The position numbers and the translations under genes were made by a program. The notes beneath the pieces are model-generated. The model was not told the DNA's origin. It did not search any database and saw only the letters and a program-made list of their open reading frames with translations. A DNA stretch of 64,000 nt from Gemmatimonadota bacterium (GTDB lineage: Bacteria; Gemmatimonadota; Gemmatimonadetes; Gemmatimonadales; Gemmatimonadaceae), in NCBI GenBank assembly GCA_003171215.1, contig PMYN01000129.1, forward strand, positions 1 to 64,000. The letters are read 5' to 3'. This document shows positions 53,177-60,543 of the stretch, one piece after another (the stretch's first letter is position 1; every line of letters starts with the position of its first letter).

Positions 53177-54700
53177 TCAGTTTGCGTTCTCGAACTCGAC
53201 TTCAGCGTTCAGGCCCTCCAAGTCGCGGTGCACGACCGCCACGGCCAGAGTCTTCGTCCCTTGGCGATAGCTGATCGCGCAGTCCTGCGTGGCAGCGTCC
53301 AACTTTCCGTCGAGCCTGGCCTCGTCCCATCGCTCGGCGTGACCCACGTACGCGAGACTGAAGTCGTATTGATCGGTCCAGAAGAACGGCACGGCATCGA
53401 ATCTCTCCCGTGCGCCGAGGATGTTCCGCGCTGCGGCCTGACCCTGGCGCTCCGCCACGACCCAGTGCTCCACACGAATGCGTTCGCCAGTGCGCCGGTC
53501 GGGCCAGCGCGCAATGTCGCCGGCGGCGAAAATGCCCGGAATGCTCGTCTCGAGGAATTCGTCCACCGCGACGCCGCGATCGATGGCGAGGCCCGCTTGC
53601 TCCGCCAGCGCGACGGCCGGACGAACACCGATGCCGACAACGACGAGGTCCGCCGGCAGCTGTTCGCCGTTCTGCAGCGTGACGTGGCCATCGTCGATTG
53701 CCGTTGCGGTCGTGCCGAGATGGAACGTCACCCCGTGTCGTTCGTGGAGCCGACGGATGAAGGTGCCGGCCTCCTCGCCGAGGATCTTCGACATTGGCAC
53801 GACATCCGGCGCCACCACATCAACGGCGATGTTCCGTGCGCGCAGCGACGCCGCCACCTCCAGCCCGATGAAGCTCGCGCCAATCACCACGGCCCGCCTC
53901 GACGTCAGCGCCTTCGCGACAAGCGCGCGACCGTCGGCGAACGTGCGCAGATAATGGACGTGCGGGAGATTCGCGCCAGGCACGTCGAGGCGCACCGGCT
54001 CGGCGCCGGTGGCGAGCAGGAGCGCATCGAAGGCGTGGCGAGTACCGTCGACGAGCTGCACGTGGCGACCCGCCGTGTCGATCGTGGCGACTCGGGCGTC
54101 CAGCTTCAGCTCGATGCGACGTTCTACATAAAACGACGCGGGTCTGAGTGGCATGGACTCCGCTGCCGCAGTGCCCGACAGGTAGCCCTTGGAAAGACTG
54201 GGGCGATCGCAAGGCGCGGACGAATCGGCGCTCAACATGGTGATGCGGCCGGAATAGCCCAGGCGCCGGAGCATTTCGGCCGCGGCGTTGCCGGCCGCAC
54301 CTCCACCCACGATCACGACCGATTCCGGAATCTCGCTTCTTGTCCGGAGTGACGGCGGCGCCGCGGCTTCGATCTTCGTTCCCACGCGCACGATGCCTTC
54401 GCGCTGCTCGACGTGCCAGCAGGAAACAGAATCCAGCGCCGGCGCGCGGAGCGCTTCGCCGGTGCGCAGGCTGAAGCAGGCGTGATGCCAAGGGCAGCGC
54501 ACGGTATCGCCGACCAGCGATCCGTCGGCAAGCGGTGCGCCGTAGTGCGTGCAGACGGCCCCGATCGCGAAGAACTCATCTCCACGGCGCACGAGCAGGA
54601 CCGGTTCGCCGAGCGCGTGCCCGAGAATCATCGAGCCGTCGGCGATCGTCGAGACAGTGATTCCCTTCGTCAGGTCAGGCCCGGCGAGCGTGTCGTTCAC
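53177..54700 (-). CDS. Rieske-domain FAD-dependent oxidoreductase
   Basis: The 507-residue protein starts at GTG 54700, after GGAGATC and overlapping the DUF488 stop. The N-terminal Rieske [2Fe-2S] domain has Cys50-x-His52 and Cys69-x-x-His72 (CTHYGAPL and CPWHHACF). A pyridine-nucleotide-disulfide reductase module follows, with VVIVGGGAAGNAAAEML near residue 127 (FAD), VVIGASFIGLEVAASL near 265 (NAD(P)H) and IFAAGDIARWPD near 395. The C-terminal domain is of the ferredoxin-reductase type. This architecture matches apoptosis-inducing-factor-like (AIFM3-type) and rubredoxin/ferredoxin reductases. It likely transfers electrons from NAD(P)H to an unknown acceptor in the cytoplasm. Confidence 0.88.
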   Translation of the reverse strand: MNDTLAGPDLTKGITVSTIADGSMILGHALGEPVLLVRRGDEFFAIGAVCTHYGAPLADGSLVGDTVRCPWHHACFSLRTGEALRAPALDSVSCWHVEQREGIVRVGTKIEAAAPPSLRTRSEIPESVVIVGGGAAGNAAAEMLRRLGYSGRITMLSADSSAPCDRPSLSKGYLSGTAAAESMPLRPASFYVERRIELKLDARVATIDTAGRHVQLVDGTRHAFDALLLATGAEPVRLDVPGANLPHVHYLRTFADGRALVAKALTSRRAVVIGASFIGLEVAASLRARNIAVDVVAPDVVPMSKILGEEAGTFIRRLHERHGVTFHLGTTATAIDDGHVTLQNGEQLPADLVVVGIGVRPAVALAEQAGLAIDRGVAVDEFLETSIPGIFAAGDIARWPDRRTGERIRVEHWVVAERQGQAAARNILGARERFDAVPFFWTDQYDFSLAYVGHAERWDEARLDGKLDAATQDCAISYRQGTKTLAVAVVHRDLEGLNAEVEFENAN

Positions 54701-55272
54701 GCGATCTCCTCCGTTGAAGGATAGCGAAGCGTCCGTTCCGAGTTGATGATCGCGCCCGGTGTGAGCGTCGCGGCGACGACCTGGCCCGGTCCCATGATGT
54801 GATCGACATGCGTGCCACCGGCCAACAGGTAGTCGGTGATGATCCGGCGATGACAGCGCCACCACACCGCCTCCGCACACATGATGGCGCATCGGTCATC
54901 GCGGACGAGTTCGCGCAGCACGCGTAGCCCGGCACGGAATTCGTCGGTCTCCGCGTAGTCGGCATAATTCCGGAATGCCGTCACGCGCCAGTACACGTTG
55001 AGCGAGGGCGGTGTGCCCTTGCGATGATGGCGCCGTCCGCCGAGCGCGCGCAGATGCCGGTAGCCGATGCCCACCTCGGCAAGCGCGCCGGACAGCGTGT
55101 CGCTGTTGAATTGCGGCGTCGTCCGCGAGCGCGGGATCGAACGCACATCCACGAGCAGCGTGATGTCAACCTGCCGCAGGAGCGCCACGAATTCGTCGAG
55201 CGTTCGTGTGGAATGACCAATGGTGAAAATCGTGCCGCCGCCCGGGAGTTTCATTTCGGGAGTTCCATTCAC
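54697..55272 (-). CDS. DUF488-family protein
   Basis: The 191-residue protein matches DUF488: FTIGHSTRTLDEFVALL near the start, LLVDVRSIPRSRTTPQFN near residue 40, and CAEAVWWRCHRRIITDYLLA near residue 130, with the conserved Cys and paired Arg. The family is common and lacks an assigned reaction; the conserved Cys/His/Arg set suggests a small enzyme. It overlaps the Rieske-FAD reductase, so the two are probably made together. ATG 55254 is a possible alternative start. Confidence 0.85.
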   Translation of the reverse strand: MNGTPEMKLPGGGTIFTIGHSTRTLDEFVALLRQVDITLLVDVRSIPRSRTTPQFNSDTLSGALAEVGIGYRHLRALGGRRHHRKGTPPSLNVYWRVTAFRNYADYAETDEFRAGLRVLRELVRDDRCAIMCAEAVWWRCHRRIITDYLLAGGTHVDHIMGPGQVVAATLTPGAIINSERTLRYPSTEEIA

Positions 55273-55300
55273 GCCACATTCAGCATAATTCAGAACTTAT

Positions 55301-55915
55301 ATGCGCGTCGCAATCGTCGGCGGACCAGGGATCGGCAAGAGCACGCTCGTGCGTCAGCTGGGCGACCTCTACCACAACGGGTCCTATGGAGAGGGCGAGA
55401 AAGGCGTCTGGCATCCCGATGTGCTCGAAGACATCGCGATGGGACGCAACCCTGTCGGCGTCACGGCGTACTTTGCCTCACTCTACGACGCGAATTATCG
55501 TGACGCCGCGGATCGCGATTGGCCCGACAGAGTCACCTTCTTCGAGGGCGCACGCATCACGCTCGAGGCGCACATCGCGGAGTACCCCGAGGAGTACCAC
55601 GCCGGCCTCCGGAAGGTGTTGGCGATGGGGGACCGCTGGAATCCGGATCGCGTGATCGTCCTCACGTCGAGCACGGCGACCATCGAAAAACACATCAGGC
55701 ACCGGAACCGGCCGTACGAGCTGGCCGAAAACATGGTTCGCCGCTTCCGCCTGATCGACGCCGCCTTCCGCCGCCTCGCACCGCAGTACCCGAACGCGAT
55801 CGTGATCGACCGCGACGGCATGGAGTTCCACGAGCGCGCCGGCCTCCTCGGCATCATCAGTGCCGCGCGACTGCCGATGTTCCACGAGATCCCGTACGAG
55901 CGGCTCGATCGCTGA
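55301..55915 (+). CDS. P-loop kinase-like protein, copy 2
   Basis: The 204-residue protein is nearly identical to the product of 45326 and keeps all its motifs (Walker A at residues 7-15, FFEGARITLEAH, RHRNRPYE). Similarity between the copies begins at the ATG and stops at the TGA; flanking bases are unrelated. The bases just before this copy (TTCAGAACTTAT) give a poorer ribosome-binding site than copy 1, and there is no obvious promoter in the 28 bases separating it from the divergent DUF488 gene. It may be the younger insertion, although no target-site duplication is visible. Confidence 0.8.
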   Translation: MRVAIVGGPGIGKSTLVRQLGDLYHNGSYGEGEKGVWHPDVLEDIAMGRNPVGVTAYFASLYDANYRDAADRDWPDRVTFFEGARITLEAHIAEYPEEYHAGLRKVLAMGDRWNPDRVIVLTSSTATIEKHIRHRNRPYELAENMVRRFRLIDAAFRRLAPQYPNAIVIDRDGMEFHERAGLLGIISAARLPMFHEIPYERLDR

Positions 55916-55921
55916 GTCCGA

Positions 55922-56803
55922 CTACTTGTCTTCAGGCACTCCCAGCTGATCGAACCTCGCGCGGAACTGCGCGAGTTGGTCCAATTCCATCTTGTAAATG
56001 TGCGCCTCGGTTGGGAATCGGTGCGACCGCACGTCCCGCGCGTACGTGCGCACGCCCGAGACCATCGGCTCGAACAGCGCCGCATACTGCTGCACGAATC
56101 GTGGGATTCGCGCGCCGCTCAGACCCACGAGGTCGTGGAACACGAGCACCTGCCCATCGGTGGCCCGACCGGCGCCGATGCCAATCGATGGGATCCGCAG
56201 CCTCGCGACGATCGCGGCGGTGATCGCCTCGGGGACGGCTTCGATCACGATCGCGAAGCATCCCGCGCGCTCGAGCTCGAACGCCGCGCGCGCGATGGCC
56301 AGCGCCTCGTCCGCACCACGTCCCTTCACCTGAAATGCGCTGCCGGGCTCCACCTGTTGCGGCAGGAGACCCACGTGCGCCATGACCGCGATTCCTGCAC
56401 CGACGATCGCGCGCGCGCGGTCGGCGATCACCCCTCCGCCCTCGATCTTCACGGCGTCGCAATCCGCTTCGGCCACGAACAATCGTGCCGTGGCCACGGC
56501 TTGGTCGTCGGACAGCTCGTATGAGCCGAAAGGGAGATCGCACACGAGAGGCAGCGTCGGGGCGCCACGGCGCGCGGCGCGCGCGAGAACGAGCAACTCG
56601 TCCACGCTGACCTGCTGGGTCGAGTCATAGCCGAGCACGACGTTCGCGGCGGAGTCGCCGACGAGGACGATATCGACGCCCGCCGCTTCGGCGACGCGCG
56701 CCGACACGACGTCGTACGCGGTCACCATCACGATCGGTGCGCCGTCGCGCTTGAGCGCCGCCAGCCGCGCGATGGCGCGCCCCAGCGAGTTCGCGCCCGT
56801 CAT
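55922..56803 (-). CDS. panB: 3-methyl-2-oxobutanoate hydroxymethyltransferase
   Basis: The 293-residue TIM-barrel enzyme, from ATG 56803, transfers a hydroxymethyl group from 5,10-methylene-tetrahydrofolate to 2-oxoisovalerate, giving ketopantoate. Recognisable segments are VMVTAYDVVSARVAEAAG, VLVGDSAANVVLGYDST with the metal ligand Asp, AVKIEGGG, MAHVGLLPQQV, the catalytic Glu in VIEAVP and IGIGAGRATDGQVLVFHD. The start overlaps the panC stop (ATGA), so panC and panB are co-translated. The cofactor ties it to folate, whose folK gene opens this operon. Confidence 0.95.
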   Translation of the reverse strand: MTGANSLGRAIARLAALKRDGAPIVMVTAYDVVSARVAEAAGVDIVLVGDSAANVVLGYDSTQQVSVDELLVLARAARRGAPTLPLVCDLPFGSYELSDDQAVATARLFVAEADCDAVKIEGGGVIADRARAIVGAGIAVMAHVGLLPQQVEPGSAFQVKGRGADEALAIARAAFELERAGCFAIVIEAVPEAITAAIVARLRIPSIGIGAGRATDGQVLVFHDLVGLSGARIPRFVQQYAALFEPMVSGVRTYARDVRSHRFPTEAHIYKMELDQLAQFRARFDQLGVPEDK

Positions 56804-57654
56804 GTAGGCGGCACGCGAATGACGACGTTGTCGATCAACCGGACCGATCCCACGTGCGCCGCAACGGCGACGAGGATCTCGCCCGCCAGCGGTGTCATCG
56901 GGCGCAAGTGCTCGGCGGACACCAGTTCGACGTACTCCGCCTCCACTCCGCGATCGTGCATGGCGGTGCGCGCGAGCTCGGCGATGCGCGTCCCATCGCG
57001 CGCTCCGTTCTCGATCGCCGCCGTTGCCACCTGGAGCCCGTATTGAAGCGCGAGGGCACGCACGCGCTCCTGGGTACCGAGCCGCACGTTGCGACTCGAC
57101 ATCGCCAGTCCGTCGCTCTCGCGCACCGTTGGACACACCTCAACGCGAACCGGCAAGTCGAGATCACGGACGAGTCGGCGCACGATCACCGCCTGCTGCG
57201 CGTCCTTCTGGCCGAAGAACGCCACATCGGGCGTCACGATGTTGAAGAGTTTCGTCACGACCGTGGCAACGCCCTGAAAGTGCTCGGGACCGCGGAACGC
57301 CCCGCAGAGCGGCTCATTCAGTAAGGCCACCATGACGGCGGTGGCGAATCCGGCTGGATAAATCGCATCGGCAGTCGGTGCGAAGAGCACGTCAACGCCT
57401 TCAGCCGCCGCCATCGCGGCGTCGCGCGCTTCATCGCGCGGATACGCAGCCAGGTCCGTTGGATCGTTGAACTGCGCAGGATTCACGAACAGGGATACGA
57501 TCACGAAGCCGGTCTGCATCCGCGCCGCGCGCATGAGCGACAAATGGCCGGCGTGGAACGCGCCCATGGTGGGCACCAATCCGACCGTTGCTCCTCGTGC
57601 ACGGGCCTCGCGCACCGCGCGCCGCACATCGGCAATCGTTCTGACGACGATCAT
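56800..57654 (-). CDS. panC: pantothenate synthetase (pantoate-beta-alanine ligase)
   Basis: The 284-residue enzyme joins pantoate and beta-alanine using ATP. All class I motifs are present: PTMGAFHAGHLSL (HIGH-type), SLFVNPAQFNDPTDL, FFGQKDAQQAVIVRRLVRDL and the KMSKS-equivalent AMSSRNVRL. The first motif has Phe where Leu or Tyr is usual (GAFHAGH). The start at ATG 57654 overlaps the stop of the folK-DUF2520 gene, and the end overlaps panB, forming a three-gene overlapping operon. panD for beta-alanine is not in the window. Confidence 0.95.
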   Translation of the reverse strand: MIVVRTIADVRRAVREARARGATVGLVPTMGAFHAGHLSLMRAARMQTGFVIVSLFVNPAQFNDPTDLAAYPRDEARDAAMAAAEGVDVLFAPTADAIYPAGFATAVMVALLNEPLCGAFRGPEHFQGVATVVTKLFNIVTPDVAFFGQKDAQQAVIVRRLVRDLDLPVRVEVCPTVRESDGLAMSSRNVRLGTQERVRALALQYGLQVATAAIENGARDGTRIAELARTAMHDRGVEAEYVELVSAEHLRPMTPLAGEILVAVAAHVGSVRLIDNVVIRVPPT

Positions 57655-58910
57655 GCGGTCCGCGGCCCGGCGGCGAGCTCGGTCGTGTGGAGGACGAGCG
57701 CATCCCAGAGCGCGAGAAGCTCCGGCTCCCGTGCATCGATCGCCGCACGCTGGCGCTCGACCGTTTCCATATCGCCCCTTGCGATCGGACCGGTCAGCGC
57801 GTCGCGTCCAAGCGCGATCCAATTCTCCAGGCTCGCACGGGCGAGCGGCGCGAGCATCTCGCGCGAGACGCCCACGCGTCCGGCGAGCCGTTCCGCCATG
57901 CACTCCAGCGTCACGACGTAATTCGACGCCATGGTCGCGGCGGCGTGGTACAACGCGCGATCTCCGTCGGCGATCTCCACCGGCTGCATTCCAAGCATCC
58001 GAACAAGCGCATCCGCGACGGCACGGGCAAGAGGCGTGGTTCCCGCCACGGCACAACCCGCGCCGCGGAATTGGGGCGCGCTCTCGCGCACCACCGTCAT
58101 CAGCGGATGCATGGAGAACGCCTCGTGCGGCGCGAGCGGTTCCAGCGTGGCGGCACCGCTGCAGTGACCGACGAGCCGGCCGGGAGCGATGGCCGCCGCG
58201 GCACTCGCGATCTCGCGGTCGGGCACGCAGAGGAGGACAATCGCGGCGGTGTCCCCGGTCGCACCACGGCCCAGCGGACCGGTCACCGTGACGCCGGCCG
58301 CTCGCAGCTCTTCGGCCAGGGCGGAACCGAGTCGCCCCCGTCCGACGATCGTGACGCCGTGTGCGATGAGACCGGCGGACCTTCCGACCGCCCGCAACGT
58401 TTCCGCGGTGGCGAACGGCTCGCACGCCTGCCAGACGAGGCCCGGCAACAGACTTTCCAGCGGCCCGACGCCGTCGATGCTGAGACCGGGATCGAGATCC
58501 ACGAGCGGCCGGAGCACGAACGCGCGCTCACACATGCGGGCGTGAGGCACCGTCAGCTCGGAGGTGGCGATGCGCTCGTCGCCAAACAGCACGAGATCGA
58601 TGTCGATCACGCGCGATTCCCATCGTCCGTGCTCGCCGCGCCCCATGGCGTGCTCGATGCGCTGCGTTTCGGCGCGCAGTGCTCGCGCGCTCAGTTCCGT
58701 TTCAATCAAGACCGCGCAGTTGAGGTAGGCCGGCTCCGTGGCGACGACGATGCCCTCCGGGCCAAGCGGGGCCGTTTGGTAAACCGGCGATACGTCGACC
58801 ACCGTTGTGTTGTGTGCACCCCCCAACGCGCGCACGGCGTCGGCCAGGTTCGTCAGCCGGTCGCCGAGATTCGTGCCCAGCGACAGGTAAGCGCGTGTGT
58901 GCGTGGTCAT
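57651..58910 (-). CDS. folK: fusion of HPPK (FolK) with a DUF2520 Rossmann oxidoreductase
   Basis: From ATG 58910 the protein has 419 residues. Residues 1-160 are 6-hydroxymethyl-dihydropterin pyrophosphokinase: LSLGTNLGDRLTNL, VSPVYQTAPLG, and the signature RWESRVIDIDLVLFG, then ELTVPHARMCERAFVL. Residues 175-415 are a Rossmann domain (GVTIVGRGRLGSALAEEL, LLCVPDREI, VGHCSGAATLEPL, SMHPLMT) with a helical DUF2520 dimerisation domain. As I recall, DUF2520-type proteins include the PanG class of ketopantoate reductases, which would supply the missing step between PanB and PanC. The fusion thus joins folate and pantothenate synthesis; the second activity is inferred. Confidence 0.85.
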   Translation of the reverse strand: MTTHTRAYLSLGTNLGDRLTNLADAVRALGGAHNTTVVDVSPVYQTAPLGPEGIVVATEPAYLNCAVLIETELSARALRAETQRIEHAMGRGEHGRWESRVIDIDLVLFGDERIATSELTVPHARMCERAFVLRPLVDLDPGLSIDGVGPLESLLPGLVWQACEPFATAETLRAVGRSAGLIAHGVTIVGRGRLGSALAEELRAAGVTVTGPLGRGATGDTAAIVLLCVPDREIASAAAAIAPGRLVGHCSGAATLEPLAPHEAFSMHPLMTVVRESAPQFRGAGCAVAGTTPLARAVADALVRMLGMQPVEIADGDRALYHAAATMASNYVVTLECMAERLAGRVGVSREMLAPLARASLENWIALGRDALTGPIARGDMETVERQRAAIDAREPELLALWDALVLHTTELAAGPRTA

Positions 58911-59038
58911 GAGGCTGATCTCACCGGGCTCGTCGGCCATCGTAGAGCTGCAAATCTACTCGGCCGCAAGCAAAGCGGCGCTCAGGCTGCCACTCGAATG
59001 CGGTCGTTCCGAACTGAAACCCCGCGCCGCCAAGTTGC

Positions 59039-59273
59039 GTCATATCTTGCAGTGGTCTTGGACGTGCGGTTTCGCCAGCGGGAGGGCATTGAATGGACCC
59101 GAGCATCCTCAGGTTCGCGCAGATGGCGGCCGTCTTCGTGACGACGTGCGCTGCGCTGGCGGTCGTCATGCTCGGGCGACCCGCCTCGTGCGGCGCGTAG
59201 CCTCCCAGGCGCCCGCGCCGCGATTCGACGAGCGGAGCCAGGCGTCCTCGAGGCTGCTGCCCTGAGCGGGCAG
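59039..59273 (+). pseudogene. decayed copy of the 52422 small membrane protein (repeat copy 2)
   Basis: The first 25 codons from ATG 59093 match the 52422 gene. Then about 11 bases are missing near 59174 and the frame runs into TAG at 59198-59200. A further ~100 bases of the coiled-coil part are deleted. The last 40 bases again match, up to GAGCGGGCAG. The copy includes the upstream GTCATAT...CGGTTTCGCCAG segment, so promoter and gene were duplicated together. The downstream MFS gene starts exactly at the repeat end. Confidence 0.8.
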
Positions 59274-60464
59274 GTGCCGCGCACGCGCACGGCGACAGCG
59301 CAAGGCCGAATCCTTGGCCTTCCCAAGAACATATTCCTTCTCGGGCTGACCAGCTTTTTCAATGACTTCTCGTCCGAGATGGTCTTTTCCGTCTTCCCTG
59401 CTTTTTTCACTTCGGTGCTCAAGGCTGGTGCCGGGTCGCTCGGGCTTGTAGACGGCATCGCGGAAGCGGCGTCGAATCTCTTCAAAGTCTACTCCGGCAG
59501 TCTTTCGGATCGATTTCAAAAGCGAAAACCGCTGGTGGTCGCGGGATACGCCCTGTCCGTCGTGACGCGCCCCTTTTACGTCCTTGTCTCGACCGTCGGC
59601 GGCGCGCTTGGCCTGCGCGTCATGGATAGAGTGGGCAAGGGCCTTCGAGATTCGCCGCGCGACGCGATCATTTCGCTTTCGACGCCGCGCGAGGAGCTCG
59701 GACGATCGTTCGGTTACCATCGCGCGATGGACACGACGGGAGCGATCCTCGGTCCTCTCGTCGCGTACATGCTCCTGAGCTACTTCCCGCTGCGATTCAA
59801 CGTCGTCTTCCTGACGGCTTTCGTCGTCGGAATCGCTGCACTCCTGACGCTATTTGCCATTTCGGATGTCGTAGCGTCGGGCGCACACACACGAGCGGGT
59901 CTCGTCACGTCCTTCAAGGAACTGTCGCCGCAGTTCAAGCTCTTTCTCCTGTCGGTGTTCGTTCTGTCGGTCGGAAGTCTCCCGGTTGCGGTCGTGCTTC
60001 TGAAAACAGAATCGATCGGGTTGGTGATCGCCGACATCCCGCTGTTCTACATGGTCTACAACATTTCCTACGCCGGGCTCTCGTTCTCGGCGGGCAAGAT
60101 GAGCGATCGCATCGGCGCTCGAACGACGATATTCATCGGCTATTCGTTCCTGGTCTTGAGCTACGCCGTCCTCGGTTTCGCGCAGTCGATATGGACACTC
60201 CTGCTTGGCTTCCTGCTGCTTGGCTTCTTCCCCGCGCTCACTGACGGCGTGCAGCGCTCCTTCGCCGCGCAGCTGACCGACGAGAGACTGCGCGGCGGCG
60301 GATTGGGATGGCTCAACGCAGCCGTCGGATCCGGGGCACTCCTCGCCGGAGTGGCTGGAGGATATGTGTGGCAAGCGTACAGTCCAGCCGCCGCATTTGC
60401 CGCAGCGTCAACGGTCGTCTTTCTTGGGCTGCTGCTGTTTGCTTTCAGCGCACGACGCGTGTAG
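59274..60464 (+). CDS. MFS transporter
   Basis: The 396-residue protein, from GTG 59274, has 12 hydrophobic segments. Near the N-terminus it carries the LTSFFNDFSSEMVFSVFPAF motif of a prokaryotic MFS subgroup, and the loop 2-3 signature (GSLSDRFQKRKPLVVAGY) is repeated in the second half (GKMSDRIGARTTIFIGYSF). A VMDRVGKGLRDSPRDAIISL segment with charged residues follows helix 4. Substrate unknown; relatives are annotated as drug or metabolite exporters. The GTG start abuts the 3' end of a direct repeat and no clear ribosome-binding site precedes it other than GAGCGGG. Confidence 0.85.
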   Translation: MPRTRTATAQGRILGLPKNIFLLGLTSFFNDFSSEMVFSVFPAFFTSVLKAGAGSLGLVDGIAEAASNLFKVYSGSLSDRFQKRKPLVVAGYALSVVTRPFYVLVSTVGGALGLRVMDRVGKGLRDSPRDAIISLSTPREELGRSFGYHRAMDTTGAILGPLVAYMLLSYFPLRFNVVFLTAFVVGIAALLTLFAISDVVASGAHTRAGLVTSFKELSPQFKLFLLSVFVLSVGSLPVAVVLLKTESIGLVIADIPLFYMVYNISYAGLSFSAGKMSDRIGARTTIFIGYSFLVLSYAVLGFAQSIWTLLLGFLLLGFFPALTDGVQRSFAAQLTDERLRGGGLGWLNAAVGSGALLAGVAGGYVWQAYSPAAAFAAASTVVFLGLLLFAFSARRV

Positions 60465-60543
60465 TGCTCCCCGGTCGCATACGTCGAGGCTCGGCGAGAG
60501 ATGCAGCACGTACGTCGTGTGCGACTTCAGCGGTGGGATGAGA

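Noticed and set aside
52369-59273. Direct repeats as ends of an insertion sequence or integrative element
   Set aside because: No transposase, integrase or tRNA target lies between or near them, and the repeats contain a gene rather than terminal inverted repeats.
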